Counted from the stretch's first letter, positions 11,270 through 23,873 are shown. The stretch: 64,000 nucleotides of DNA from Isoetes taiwanensis (GCA_021234155.1 JAJEKV010000004.1:17917310-17981309), one strand, 5' to 3'. The notes: generated by a model not told the origin, from the letters alone. Numbers and translations: made by a program.

Positions 11270-12809
11270 GTAAATTATGTCTCGGCACATGACAACGAGA
11301 TACTTTTTGACATCATTATGATGAAGGTGAGCTATTCAAACATGTTGATTGATGCTTATTTGAACTAGAAAGTGTCCATATTATTTCAATTTAACACCAT
11401 GGTTTTAAAACTTGAGGTTGGCTTCCAGGCAGCAGATGAAGTCAGCCTTGATCAACGTTGCAGAATGAACAACTTGGCAACAAGCATCGTGGCACTGGGA
11501 CAAGTACTCCAATATCCAAAGTAGTCTCTATGGTTTGTCTGAGCTTATTGAATCCTTCTCTAAAGAGTGAATAGGGAGGCATTGTCAAGTACTATAGAGA
11601 CCTAAGCTTCCTCGGCATGCATGTAAACTCCTTTTGTTCCATCTATCAGTACTTCCATATTTTGGCATCTAACTTGTATTGTAAACAAGGTATATCCTTC
11701 TTCCATGCTGGTGATGACACGCTGCATTCTAAGTCACTCGATCGAGATTCTTACAATTCCGGTGATTGGTTCAACATGTCTGTAACACTTTGTTTCAATA
11801 CATAAAAATGAGCAAAAGTGCATAGGTTAGAGTAGCGTCAACAAACTAGTCCAATCTCTTATGTATCTGTCTAATCTTGGAGATTTCTTAGAGGGTTGAA
11901 ATGATGTTGAATAGCTGTTGATCTTTGGTTCATATTGCTCGGTTGGATTTTACATACAAGACAAATAATTGGGGACTTGGTCTACCTCTGAAAGGCAAAA
12001 ATGGCTCAAAATGGCCCATGTAAGATTACTAAGCAAAGGTTAATCTTAAGTGTGTTTGCTTTTTTGTGTAATTAAATATGAAAGATGTTGTCTGCAGCAT
12101 GGAGAAGCTTTTGGAGAATCCATCATTCAAGCCAGAATTTGCAAGATCTTTTAAAAATACGATTCTCATCACCTCTGTTTCGACTCCCGACCTATTAGGA
12201 CGTGCAAGTGAGCATGCTTTTCCATTTTGCTATCTGCAGTTTGAAGACATCTTCTCATCGTTTGTATGTATCAGGATCGACCTAAATTTCATAATACTGG
12301 TCGACAATCTCTTCCTCGACTGATAATTATGGGGATCCGGGATGGAGAAAAGGGCAAGCATGGCCCACCTCCTATTGATTATAAGTAAGTGTGCAATAAG
12401 TGTCCATTTCTTTCATCTCTATCAGTAACCGTGAACATCCAAAATGAAAGGCCTTCAGACATGAATATGGTTAATCTAATTAGAGGTAGCAACCAATCCT
12501 CGTGCTAAAATTTGGACAGGTATCGTCAAATTGTGGTGCTTTTCAATGCACGGCCTACTTCTATTAGGGCAAAAGTGATGGATTTAAAGGGGCTCGCACT
12601 GAAGTTACATCCTGTTCAGGTATCTGAAGAGCTCCTCATGATATTTTTGATTAAGTTCCTGTCTCTGAAACCCCTCTAATGTTTTGTATTCTGTGCAGGC
12701 TACATCAGTGGATGACATTGTCAAGACACCAACATATGATGCAGGAAGTGGTACTTTTCATATCCCAGCTCGAACAACTACTGTATTCGTTGAAGAGAGA
12801 GCTGTGTAA
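11270..12809 (+). pseudogene. limit dextrinase (pullulanase-type debranching enzyme), 3' exons, damaged
   Basis: Eight consecutive exons match the C-terminal third of plant limit dextrinase, the plastid enzyme that hydrolyses alpha-1,6 branches in starch. Exons: 11270-11326 (VNYVSAHDNE, the conserved active-domain motif), 11429-11503, ~11689-11777 ([20 protein letters not shown]), ~11942-12019 (NNWGLGLP), 12098-12207 (ENPSFKP, then SSPLFRLP), 12275-12384 (FHNTG), 12520-12619 (LHPVQ) and 12699-12809 (PARTTTVFVEE, stop TAA at 12807). Most introns have GT/AG ends and phases that join correctly. Lesions: the fifth exon changes frame between FKPEF and SSPLFRLP, with residues lost, and has TAG at 12196-12198. 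The third exon is preceded by AA, and the fourth by CG, where AG is expected. I see no certain upstream exons, so the ~600 N-terminal residues are missing or unrecognisable. The family assignment is firm; the pseudogene call rests on the lesions being real. Confidence 0.85.
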
Positions 12810-13370
12810 GCAGAAGTCTTATCAAGATATTTTTCAACTGCTTGGGATCTTCCTGGAGTCGGAAACTCTTTCCCGCGACAAAAATAAATTTTTTTGCATC
12901 ACACCTAAGCATTTTGGTGTTGATGTTGCGCATTCAATGCTAGTTGTAACTTGGATGCCTTGTTCATCCAAGCTCTCACTAATTGTATCAAAAGCCCAGG
13001 GAAATGAATGAGATTTTATTGTTCTATCATCTCAAATTTGATATCAATATGAATGAACGTTTTATGTGATAGTCCTTATCTTCATTCTATTATTGTCAAT
13101 TAAACTTGTTTCAAGATCACTAACTCTTTGAGCCAATGGCATCCATCTAAGGAGCACTTTACAGGGGTCAGGAAGGAAGTTTGTAATTTGCTTGTCCTAT
13201 ACTCCCAAAGCAAGTCCATTTTTGATACATCTCTACTAGAGACATCTAGTATCTATTAGTGGATTGTTTGATATCTACAGCCTGGAGAACCACATGCAGA
13301 GAATAAATCACGGAATGTCTCTTAAAAAGGTGGATTTTGCATAGGATATCTCGCAAAGCAAGCCACTTTT
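12810..13370. other. 3' flank of the dextrinase relic
   Basis: AT-rich sequence that may include the former 3' untranslated region. No further exon is seen. Confidence 0.4.
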
Positions 13371-13373
13371 TAA

Positions 13374-13545
13374 AAGTAACCCATTCAAAAGTCTTACGTT
13401 ACATTAGACACTTTTATATCACATGTGGCATTTTTTATGTGCATCACGAGTATCATACAAGTGACCCATTCAAAAATCTTACGTTGCATGAGACCCTTTT
13501 ACATCCAATGTAGCATTTTTTTTTGGCATCATGAGTATCATATAA
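13374..13545 (+). repeat. 85-bp tandem duplication
   Basis: CCCATTCAAAA(G/A)TCTTACGTT starts at 13380 and 13465, and the remainder of the unit, including CATCA(C/T)GAGTATCATA, is repeated with scattered mismatches. Confidence 0.8.
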
Positions 13546-16500
13546 CAGACACGTTTGCTTTGTTAGCCACATTTCATAATAGTATCTAGCATTATAACAG
13601 GGGTTTTTTTTTGTAATTTTATATGCTTTTTAGCATGGTTTTCCTATGATTTTAGTGTTGTATTCATTGGGACATATTAAATCTACTTATTTAAAAAGTT
13701 TCTTGGGTGCTTTGCTGATTTTTTTCCGGCGTTACATTTGCCAGAAAATGCATTTCCGGCCAAACGTCCTTTTTCGGCTATCTCCCCCCTTCCATTCTAA
13801 CGATACGAAAATATTGGGAACGCCCAAGAGATCTCGGTTTGATGATGGCCGGCGGGTTCAATGCAAACCGCCTCCGTGCTTATTAGGGTTCGTGACAGAA
13901 AAGGATGAGGGCTTCGTGGTGGAGCTCACATTTTGGATGGAGCCTGGAGCTTGAGTTTGAAGCTAGACCTTGCGGTTGTAGCAAAACTTCATTTCAGGTT
14001 TTAAATCGCTTTTCTTTCCCTTTTTCCTCTTCCATTGTCTCACGCCTTGGTCACATTTGATTTGCAGATGAAGATTCGTTTTGCCCTTGCTTCTATAGGC
14101 CGAAAGAGCTTGCTATTAAATTGGAGGGAGCTTGGAGCTGGAGCAATTGCTGGGCTTATCTTTGTACGAGTTGGAGACGTTGTAGCGTGCAGGTTTATCT
14201 AGCATTTACAAGGTTTATGAATCGGACTGTAAATCTCTTTACTTTCTCGCTTCAATATTTACAGCAGTGTTGTGCATTTCTAGCTGTGTTTCCTGCTTGG
14301 TTTTTGAGGTTTATCCTGCTTCAATATCGACTCTCTTCCTTGGAGTTTTGTGGAACAGGGTTAAGGGATCCGAGCTCTTTTTCGCAAAATGCTTATTTAA
14401 ACGGTTTGCTGTTCTGGATTCTCTGCTCCGACCTCCTGCTGTTCTGGATTCTTTGAAGTGGGATCGGAACTTAAAGACGTTGCAGGCCACAAGGTGTTTG
14501 CTTGGAGCTTAGAGATGGTGCAGGATGCAGTCCTGTGAATCAGTTGTTTCCATCAGATATTTTTTTCTCCATTCATCGCTGATCGCTGGAGCAGGTAACG
14601 TTGTAACATCCTAAATCCTCTGGACAAGCTTGAAGAAGTTCTTATCTCTTGCATTTGGGCTCTTTCTTACTTACGTTTTTTGGGCTTATTCTTTCTTCAG
14701 GATCTCCAGAAGGCAGGTTTTTGCTCCATTCCATCTGATGGTTCAGCGCTGGCTGCAGGTAAATTCTCCTTCTATTTTATTTGGTATTTTCTTCTTATCA
14801 AAACATACAAATCCATCTGCATTTCAACAGGGTGCCAACGTCAACTGAAGAGTGGAGCTCTACATCTAGACACGACCAAAAATCTGCCAAAACAGGTATC
14901 TTAAATCTTTAAGGGTTGAGTTCGAGTTTGCTGCATCCCGTGACAATATGCAGTTTCGGTTTATTCTCAATCCTGTTCCTATAGCTGTAGGTTATAATTG
15001 CTCCAAAATCTCTTTTTTTATAATGCATTACTACTACTATGAGAAAAGGATGGTTCAGCAGGCCAGGCAAATTTCAAGACTGATGAGTTCATGCCTGTAA
15101 CCTTATCAAATGCCCACTGCCCATCATGTGTCCTCTTAATGCCTATTTTCAAGGGAATCCTTTTTTGATATATACCTTTTTCAATCTTCACAGGATTCAG
15201 ATGAACTTAAGGAACTTTGTGTACAGGATTGTGCCACTGAAAAGACTTAAAATTTGAATGGTCTCCTTGAATAACGGCAAAACGAAATAGACTCTTATAG
15301 AGTTACTTAACTCAAATTCAAATATGCAGGTGCCTTTTAGAATGCATTATTGCTATCGCTATATTTATAATCTCACTTCAACTTGGTAGCACAGTTCTGC
15401 AATTTTTTATAGCACACAGGTTTTCTTTAATTAACTTGGCAAATGGAAGGTTATTTGAAGATGGCCTATTTTGATTGCTGGATTTTCATTTTATTTTCTT
15501 GATTTTGATTTTGTCACGTTTAATATGTTGTGTTATTTTTAATTGGATTCCAAAGCATTCACAACAAACAAATGCCTAGGCTGTGGCCAAACTTCTTATC
15601 AACAAGTGTTACAGACTTCAAGGTAATGCGTGGTTTTGTATTTTGATCAATGCTCTATAGTTTAATCTTGCCATTCAATGCACTAGACATTTCTTTTGCA
15701 TATGTGCAATCAGAATTCTAGCTCCATGGAGTATGTCTTATTTGACAGCTGCATTGGCACATGATAGCATCAAATATATAAATTGAATGGTCTGTTGTTA
15801 ACTTATAAATTATCTACAATTAGAGTAATTCCTCTTCCAAATTTCCCCATTATCATTAGCAAGTGGCTTTACTTGATATGTGAAAAATGCGGCGGTCTGC
15901 CATTGGACCCCACTTTACTTGACATTATTTTGAGCAGAATTTGTTAGAGCATTGCATTTGTAGAGAAACAAGTAAAAATAAATGATTTTACCCCTTTTTG
16001 GAATTTTTCCATTATCATTAACAAGTAATTTCTGTTTGACATGCGATTTATACTAATTCTGTTAGTTTATTCCTTTAACTAGCAATGAGTTTTGCTTCAA
16101 CATTCTGCAGTTAAGTCTAACTGAGATCCTTGACGTGGGCAGCAACATCTTTTTACGTTAGGTAATATCACCTACGATGTCTAAGAATTTTATCCCAATT
16201 TTTGTGCTCAACATTGTTTTTCAAAGTGCGTGACCTTGACCGCATTTAGGAGGCGGGCTTTAACTTGCTTGCATCCTTATATTTTTGTGTTGCAAATGAT
16301 AGCAGAACCTCTGTTCAAGGCATTTTGTATCTTTTGGACTTTGCGAAGTAGGTTTGCTCCAGATTCTTCATGATTTCTTCTCAGAGCATGTGCATCTCAG
16401 CTGGCCCAAACATATAGTATCTTTTAGGTCCATTATGTTTTTGGTTAAGCTTCTATTATCTCTAGCAGTCCCAAGGAGTTTCGAGGCATACATTCATTCA

Positions 16501-17550
16501 TTTTCATTTAGTTAAAGCATTGTATGCTGTTTCAGAGTGGAGTCTAATTTGAAGATGGTACTTCTATTTTGTAGGGAGCTGAAGCCACCTGAATGTTGAC
16601 AAGAAGAAGAAAGGATGGGGTCTATTGCATCAATCACTTTCTCAACTTATCAATTACTTTTCTCATGTCTACTAGATTTGTTTTGCCAGGAACACCTAAT
16701 TGTATTAGCATGTCCTGCAATAACTCGCTATAGATTTCCAGAGAAAGCTTTGGGAGCTACGAGGATGCTAACATTGGATTCTGAGAACATTGTCCAACAA
16801 GAAGATGGGGTTTTATAAAACCATCATGGTGCCATTATGTGCCTACTGTCACAATTCTAAGGAATAGAACTAGGCAATGCAAGAGATGTTGGTTATGACA
16901 CTAATTTTAAAATTGACTACACTCAAGTTTAGACTACACTCAAGTTTGTAACTGCAGCAAACTCAGTGCAGAGCAGAAAGCATAACTTGGATTCTCTATA
17001 TATGGCAATGCAAAACCTTTTTCTTATGGCACTAATTCAGAAGTTGTATCTGAATTCTGATGTAAGTTGGAAAACCTATTGTCATTTTTGTAAGTGCAAT
17101 CTTTGGAAATACTATAGCACTTTGTCTTCTCAGCACTCTTAAGTTCTTTTTGTCATTTCACATTATAACGATGTATATTGGAGCTCTATCTGATAATTGA
17201 TAATTGCAAATATATCAAGAGAGCATCAGACATGTAATGTTTCAGCAAGTGCAATAATACCCTCTTAAGTTTCCTAAATTTTATGTTGCAGCATGCAAGC
17301 AAAGTGCTTTTACATTTTGGTTTTTAATGTTTTTCAAATTACAAGTTTGGATGTAAGCAGCATATGTATCTTTTGTTTCTCATATACTTTATTGTCAACA
17401 GTAGCAATTATAGGGAAAACTTTGAGTTGTCTGTTGAAAGAGGAGCTTGGGCTACTCATCGAAATAATGAGTGGAAGCGAAGCCTTTGACAGTTATGACA
17501 ATGTCATCCTTATTTTCTCAGTGAGCGAAACATGTCATTTTTAGGTTGTT
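13546..17550. other. no identified gene; possible untranslated exons
   Basis: Frames at 13646-13954, 14121-14512, 14630-14904 and 16615-16818 are open but show no motif I recognise. Several AG/GT pairs occur, so non-coding or poorly conserved exons are possible. The GC-rich stretch at 13720-13960 stands out from the AT-rich surroundings. Confidence 0.4.
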
Positions 17551-17553
17551 TAG

Positions 17554-17674
17554 GTATCTGATTCTATTATACGAGCCTACCTTCGGGATGAGTTGTCTGA
17601 CGTGCTTGATAGTCGTGAGACATCGTGGGCAGTTCAAATCAATGACTTGCCTGTGCATTTCGCTTTTACCCTGG
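17554..17674 (+). other. possible exon of unknown gene
   Basis: TTTAG precedes 17554 and GGTAAGA follows 17674, so a 121-nt exon with good splice sites is plausible. It would encode VSDSIIRAYLRDELSDVLDS followed by about 20 more residues ending HFAFTLG. The composition is protein-like, but I do not recognise the family. It might belong to the gene whose relic follows at 18.5 kb or stand alone. Confidence 0.3.
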
Positions 17675-18510
17675 GTAAGATATTATCTGTTGGTAGTGAT
17701 GTGCGCCATGTGGAGATGCATATTTAGAGTTCCACCATGAACTAAAGTACACCAATGAACTAAGACGAAATTTTGTGTTTTGCATTTATGTACCTATTTT
17801 TTGCTGAATTAACTTAACTACTCTTCTGAAATCTATAAACACAAAGTTAATACATTGATGATACTGCCCTTAAACAATTTCAATAACAAAAACACAAAAG
17901 CAAAAAATGTTCATTCTTGTCAATATCAACATGCGTTGTTGTCGAAGTTGCACATATGGACGTTAAAGGCCGAGTAAAAACAGATGTGCCACGACAACGC
18001 CGGGCACACGTTTACTAGTAGTATTTATAGAGTGCACACTTTTGTCAGCCATTGGAAAAAAACATACCATGCAAATATAGTCTTTTTTTTTTTAGGGTTT
18101 TGTTTTAGGCTATCAAAGTAATCAGATAGCAGTGCGTGAATCGTGGCTGCTAATTCGTTGATCCCGCAGGCAAAGAGCTTGGGTTTCTGCATCATGTAAC
18201 ATTCCATTCGATTTCCTCTGGCAAATCTGGCAGCATAGTCTAAGTTAACAGAAGTTCGAAAGCAGGAATCACATCCACAAAACATCGGTATGCCACAGAA
18301 CCTTTCCGTGAAGTGCTAAGCGCCCACAGAGGTCGCTTATGATTAGAAGTTTCAGAACCGTTGGAGTTGGCCATTTGCAGTTGGAGGTAGCCGATTTGCT
18401 CCATGATGCAACATACTGAAGGTTTTATGCAATGATAGATAGTAACTATGTTTTAGGGCTTGTGGTACTCTGCAGCATCTAGCAAAGCTAGAGAAATTGC
18501 TAATCAATAG

Positions 18511-19661
18511 AAACTCATAGATGTTGATTCTGCATCTTGTACAGTTAATGTTCTTGTTATGAAGGACGACAGAGGCTGGCGTGAAACTGGTGCCACAGTA
18601 CATCTGAAGTTAGTCGATGGTGGTTGGATGCTGCTTATTGATATTCATGGAAAAACAGCCTATGGGCATAAGGCAGAACAGTTTGCGGCAGTTGGCGCAA
18701 CAAACCGTTATACGCATGCAATGATGTGAAAAGGTGGGAAAGGATGGATTTTAGAATTTGAAGATAGGAAACATTGGAGTGTGTTCAAAATGATGCATGA
18801 GGAATGCTTTCAGAGGAATGCTAGAGCTGCATGTATTCGGCATATACCTGTTCCTTGTTTTCAGCCCGTTGAAAATTATTTTACAAGGATGCCCCCATCT
18901 ACTTTTGCAAGACCTGCCTACAGATATATTAGATATTCTGAAGCAGATTCTATGGGTTCAAGCAGTCAGATTCTTTATGATATGGATAGTGAAGATGACT
19001 AGTGGTTGACCCAGTCCTGCAGCGGGGATGAAAATATGCTGCCTAACGTCTTGGAGCTTACGCTCGAGCAGATTGTAGATAGGTTGGAGAAAGCTGCTCA
19101 TGTGCAGCAAAATGATGTTTTATCTGCAGATGCAGCAATGGAGCTTTGTGAAGGTCTCGCCTTATTGGAAGTTGTGGGGAGGGTTTATGCCCATTGGTCC
19201 AAAAGCCTCATTGGAAGTTGTGGGGAGGGTTTATGCCCATTGGTCCAAAAAGAGGAGAATAAAGGGCATGTCATTAATTCGGTATTTCCAGGTTAGAATG
19301 CTTCACTTCTGCAGTTGAAGTAGACTCTTGTTGTTGTAATTTCCGTAGTTGCATGTCACACTAGTTAATAAGATAAATTCAAATTATGCAGGCTGCTCCT
19401 TGGGAGCGTTATCAAGAGCAACTAGAAAGATGGAATGAAGAGCTTCAGCAAAAATCTCCTAATGAAATCAAGCAGCAACCCATATCCCAGTTTAAGAAGC
19501 CACCTCCTTATGCTTTTTGTTTGCGACCAAGAGGACTGGAAATGCCAAACAAACTGCAGAAGCAAAGCCGTAATACATATCAGTGGAAAGGGGATTCGTC
19601 TGCCAAGGCTAGTTCCTGCAAATCCAAGACGGAACCACGTCCAAGTTATGGTTTGCCTTAA
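18511..19661 (+). pseudogene. enhancer-of-polycomb-like protein, C-terminal exons, damaged
   Basis: The frame from 18511 reads as the conserved C-terminal part of plant enhancer-of-polycomb-like proteins, chromatin factors of the NuA4-type histone acetyltransferase complex. Diagnostic stretches in order are NRYTHAMM-KGGKGWILEF, then MHEECFQRNARAACIRHIPV, then YDMDSEDD, then the helical LEKAAHVQQNDVLSADAAME. A second exon from 19392, after TATGCAG, carries PWERYQEQLERW and FCLRPRGLEMPNK. Lesions: TGA at 18727-18729 where family members have Trp in WMWKGGK, TAG at 19000-19002 straight after the DSEDD motif, and a 47-bp tandem duplication (19163-19256) that shifts the frame. The first exon should splice near 19290. 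Upstream exons were not recognised. I consider it a pseudogene or gene fragment. Confidence 0.8.
19163..19256 (+). repeat. 47-bp tandem duplication inside the EPL relic
   Basis: ATTGGAAGTTGTGGGGAGGG starts at 19163 and 19210 and the copies are identical. Because 47 is not a multiple of three, it breaks the reading frame. Confidence 0.95.
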
Positions 19662-20340
19662 GTGGCTTTGCTAAGTTCTCATGCAGAATATGAATCTTAG
19701 ACAAAGGTACGATTTTTCCCTAAATAATGATGTGAAAATGGCCTAGACCCTTGCCGAAAATATGAAGGCCTGGTAGTCATGGGCTGATATTGCACTTAGA
19801 GCTCTTGCTGAAACATATGTTTCTTTCTTATTTAACAAGGTTTTTATGAATTTTCAGCTCTAATGCAAATATAACAGAGCCTAATGGATATGGCTGAGCA
19901 TGCTGGCTCTAAAGCTTTGGCCAAATACATTGTGAGGTCCAAAAAATAGCTGGCCTGCTGGTGAAGATCAAAACAAGAGGCTTCAAACAAATTATTGTCA
20001 CATCATACTAGCAATGTAAACTGCTGAATTATGGAGTGCGACAGATTCATGAATTCTTAAATTTGATGTTCGAGGATATATGTGAGGATATATGTGAATT
20101 CTTAAGAGGATATATGTGATTAACAAGCAACTTTGCCATGGTGCAGAAAAAGCTACATGTTGAACTTTTGCGTGCTGATTGGAAACAATATCTTTGGGTG
20201 TGATTAGCAATTAAAGTTAGAGACATCCGAAATGTCTTCATAACGAACATAACTCCTATGCTTTTCTAAGAACTTGCTACAGGACTAGGTTGCATATTTA
20301 TTATGTTATTTATGGATTTCTTAGTGCCCTTCCATCCATC

Positions 20341-20650
20341 ATTATCTACACCCCTACACCATCCTTAAGGCCCCGAAGGGGCCAAAAGTTTTTTTAGTTT
20401 AACACAAATCATTAACACACAACTACCATTAATATTATTAACACAAACCATTGCATTTAACACATTTAAATTAAAATCCCCCTTAAACCCCCTTTGGTTT
20501 GGGTGCATATTCACATGGGGGGTTACGTAGGGCAGCGAGAGCCCCAAAAAATTTACAATACATGTTACAAAATTAACACCATTAAGTATATATTCTCAAA
20601 CCTTATAGTATTTTACAGTATATAAAAACTTGTACATACCCCTAACTTTT
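20341..20650 (-). mobile_element. foldback element, partial copy
   Basis: This is the reverse complement of about 57660-57980. The shared pieces are GGCCCCGAAGGGGCC at the outer end, AAATCCCCCTTAAACCCCCT with TTTGGTTTGGGTGCATATTC, then TAGGGCAGCGAGAGCCCC and an AT-rich centre. Only one arm is present, so the element is truncated. It has no coding capacity. Confidence 0.8.
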
Positions 20651-20917
20651 CATAATTTTATGGAATGCCCTCGGTCAATGTATTTGCATATGTAAAAATC
20701 AATATGTCATTAAATGCCTTTGTATTTTTCGCCTTTCATATTGGAAACTTATTCCTTCAACAGCATCAACCCCATCGATTTTCACAGCAAGTTTGGAAAC
20801 AGCTCCATTGACTCTAAATCTGCAAATTGAATTCATAGACCTAGAAATCAAGGATTTTAGCTATTTGTAAGCATTGATTCTTGATTCTGCAAATGATTTG
20901 GATTTGGAAGCTGCAAC

Positions 20918-21448
20918 TTGGATTCTGAAGGCATAGTCCACCTCGAGGCTTGGTATTTCAATCGGTGCCTTCGCTCATGGCAGGAGTTTAGGGACACATA
21001 TAGATTGACACGTCTCGATGACTACATATGGGAAAATGTTGCAGATAATATTCCCTTGCAGCCTAACTTGGCCAATGAGCCGATGTGGACAATCACAGTG
21101 GATATTCCTTGGAAAAAGCAGTCTGTTCAGGCCTGTTATAGACATCTCACATTGCAGCCTCCTCTCCCCCCTTTAGCACAGTGGAAACTAAGAGTTCCTG
21201 AAGCAAAATACGCCTTGGTCTGGTCTAGAGTGTGGGACAAGAATGCTATACCAAAGCAATTAGTTCTCTTCTGGCAGATTGTGCATAGAGCATTGAGGAG
21301 TAATGTTCGTGTTCATTCCTTCAAGCCAAATATCAGCCATCCGTGTCCAGTCTGCAAGGGTACACCCGAATCAATTGAACATTGTTTTGTATTTTGTACT
21401 GATCGAGTATACAGCTGGGGCTGTTGGGACTTGGGGTTTCTAGCTTAG
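20918..21448 (+). pseudogene. LINE reverse-transcriptase 3' fragment with zinc-binding domain
   Basis: About 170 codons match the C-terminal region of plant LINE ORF2, which follows the reverse transcriptase and carries a zinc-binding (zf-RVT) domain. Features: WSRVWDKNAIPKQLVLFWQI, then HRALRSN, then the metal-binding CPVCKGTPESIEHCFVFC (C-x2-C, H-C, C). The frame opens with TTG and no reverse-transcriptase motifs lie upstream, so this is a 5'-truncated or decayed copy. Its sequence differs clearly from the zf-RVT region of the LINE at 45-51 kb, so it belongs to another subfamily. It ends about 150 bp before repeat copy B. Confidence 0.75.
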
Positions 21449-21849
21449 GTTTAATCATCTTTGCAAAAGATAAAGCCTCTTTAAATTACTAAGTGTTCAT
21501 TAACAGATGGCACAAAGAAATAAATATGGCCACTGAAGGTATAACATACAAGATAACAGAGTCCATATAATTTTTGGAACACTGGACTCAATAAGCATTG
21601 GGTGCCATCATTCTACGTTTTTTTTATTTTTCCAATGTCCATCCAACATGCATGCTATAACTTGGACGAGGATCAGAGATTTCTTCAGACCAATCTTCAT
21701 AATGTCATGGTATCAAGTAGTGTATTGTTTTGAAGAAGCAATGTTGATTGATTGTGAAAACATGAAATTGAAGTATGATTTAAGCCACTTCACCCTCAGG
21801 CCACAGAGGACAACCCTCCGTGCACAGCACCTTGTTTTTTTTTATTACT

Positions 21850-21909
<60 letters not shown>
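21850..21909 (+). repeat. (CAT)20 microsatellite
   Basis: About 20 uninterrupted ATC/CAT units. It produces artificial poly-His and poly-Asp reading frames on the two strands. Confidence 0.97.
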
Positions 21910-21913
<4 letters not shown>

Positions 21914-22368
21914 TCTAAGCTAATGCGATTTGAAAAGCCGTAGAATGTACAAAAAGCTGACTCGGAGAAGATCTGTAGTGGAACTCTCAATAAATAAGTT
22001 ATTGCCACTATTGCTGTAGCACACCTATGTTCCTTCTATTCATGATCATGTATTTCAATGAATGGAGATTTTGAAGATTGTCTTTTGCATTTTCTGTGTT
22101 GGTTTCTAATAGGGATGGGAAAGCCTGGAAGCTCTCAGCAGCAATATGCTCTTAAGAAGTGGTCGATTTACAGCAACAGGCAGATTGAACCTATGCTCTA
22201 AAATAGAACGTGATTTTTCGTATCCTTCACGACTAGCAAGTCGAGAATGGTTTTTTATTTGAGTCATAAAAAATTTAATGTGTGTCTAATTTAATTTAAT
22301 TTATATTATATTTAATTAAATCAATTTATATTAATTTAATTTATATTTATTTAAATCCATCCCCTTCA

Positions 22369-22442
22369 AGTTGCCCCCCACCCCTCCCCCCCCCCCAACC
22401 CCCACCCTCCACCCCCACCCACAACCACACCCCCCTCCCCAA
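22369..22442 (+). repeat. C-rich tract
   Basis: Runs of C up to 10 long. It is the complement of the G-rich tract in copy A and may form quadruplex or i-motif structures. Confidence 0.6.
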
Positions 22443-23873
22443 TCCCACAATGAACCAGTTCTTGTGAATGAACCAGCTTGTAAATTCTGTGAGAATATAT
22501 CATGAACCAATTCTTGTTGAATGATGCGAAAATCTAATAGAGATTCAAAGCAAGCAAAGCTTAAATTTGCATGAGTCTTACTTTACTGACCGACTTCCAA
22601 CCATCAGAATAAGTCCCACTTTAATTATATGGTGTTTTTTTTCCCTTTAGAATGTACGCCTTTTTTCCTAAGCTTTTTATTGAGTATATAAAAATGGTGG
22701 AGTGGGTTTTGTTACCATGAACTAAAGATTGATTATCCTTGTTAGTTTGGGATGTTATGAAGTGTTATGACGATGCACATGACATCATCTAGTGGCAACA
22801 AGCGTATGGCAGGTATGGATTATGTTGAACGAATATCACATACGCGAATCCATCGGATCCCCACCGTAATGCATAACAAACAGCCCAAAGATGCCTAACG
22901 ATATATTTACCCTAGCTTGGGGATTCCGTAGGTGGTGATCTTGGCGGATGGAATCACTGCTTACTGCATAGTAATGGTGCAGAAATCATGACCTTGCCCC
23001 TTATAATAAGGAAAATAGAAAAAATGAGGGTTTTTTCCAGTGGGTTTTTTTCGATTAATTCTCCATGGAATCAAATGGGATCAGTTCCAAAGTGGTCAGA
23101 ATGAGAATCAGATGGGATCAATTTTAGAATGGTCAGAATGGGTTGGATTAGAGGCACGGGTAGGACAGAAGGAGGATGGCAAGCGAGAGGGTCCCGAAAA
23201 CCAGGGCACTTATATCTTCATCCCCCCAAGGACACCCTCACGACTTAGATTAACAAACTACGAGAAATGGACAGTCAGAACTACGAGAAATGGACAGTCA
23301 AAAGACAACCCCACTCATTCTCACGAAGATCGACAGCAACTGGACCACTTGCTGACGCTGAATAACACGGCTCCATTTTTCGACGTCAACCGTCCAAACG
23401 GCATCAAATCAAACATACACCACCAGCCCACCTCCCAAGGGTTTGCCCTTCGAGCAACCCAAAAATGACACTGGCTAATAATGAAATCTGGTATCAATTT
23501 GGTACCACATTAACCGGACCTGGTATTACATTATTGTTGCGAATGGAAGTACCTTTTTCACATTGCAATGACAAGATACATCATCTATTGAGAGGGTACT
23601 AAGGATGCGACAATTACTATCAAAATTGCATCCGTCAATCCACCACGAATATTCCACGAAATATTTTCTTCCACGAGAACATTCCATGAGATATGAGAAT
23701 ATTCCACGAGATATAATAACGAGACATAAATTTCCACACAAAAACTGTATTCTACTGATCATGACCTGCGGCACTACACAATCTTCATCATAATTTTCAA
23801 AAGCAACAAAGACACACATGCTCCTCTTTCTTTCAATTCATAAAAAGCTTTCGGATAGAAGATTGATGCATGC

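Larger units (their letters stand above)
21604..23518 (-). mobile_element. 1.9-kb interspersed repeat, copy B (inverted)
   Basis: Reverse-complement partner of 3541-5443. Homology runs from GTGCCATCATTCTACG (about 21603) to TTAACCGGA (about 23518) with only small differences. The 142-codon frame at 23040-23468 corresponds to the minus-strand frame in copy A, but it differs by substitutions and an 18-nt insertion near 23340 and has no recognised domain. The transcription direction is unknown. Separation from copy A is about 16 kb. Confidence 0.8.

Noticed and set aside
21796-22008. Poly-Asp and poly-His proteins on the two strands
   Set aside because: They arise only from the (CAT)n microsatellite inside repeat copy B.
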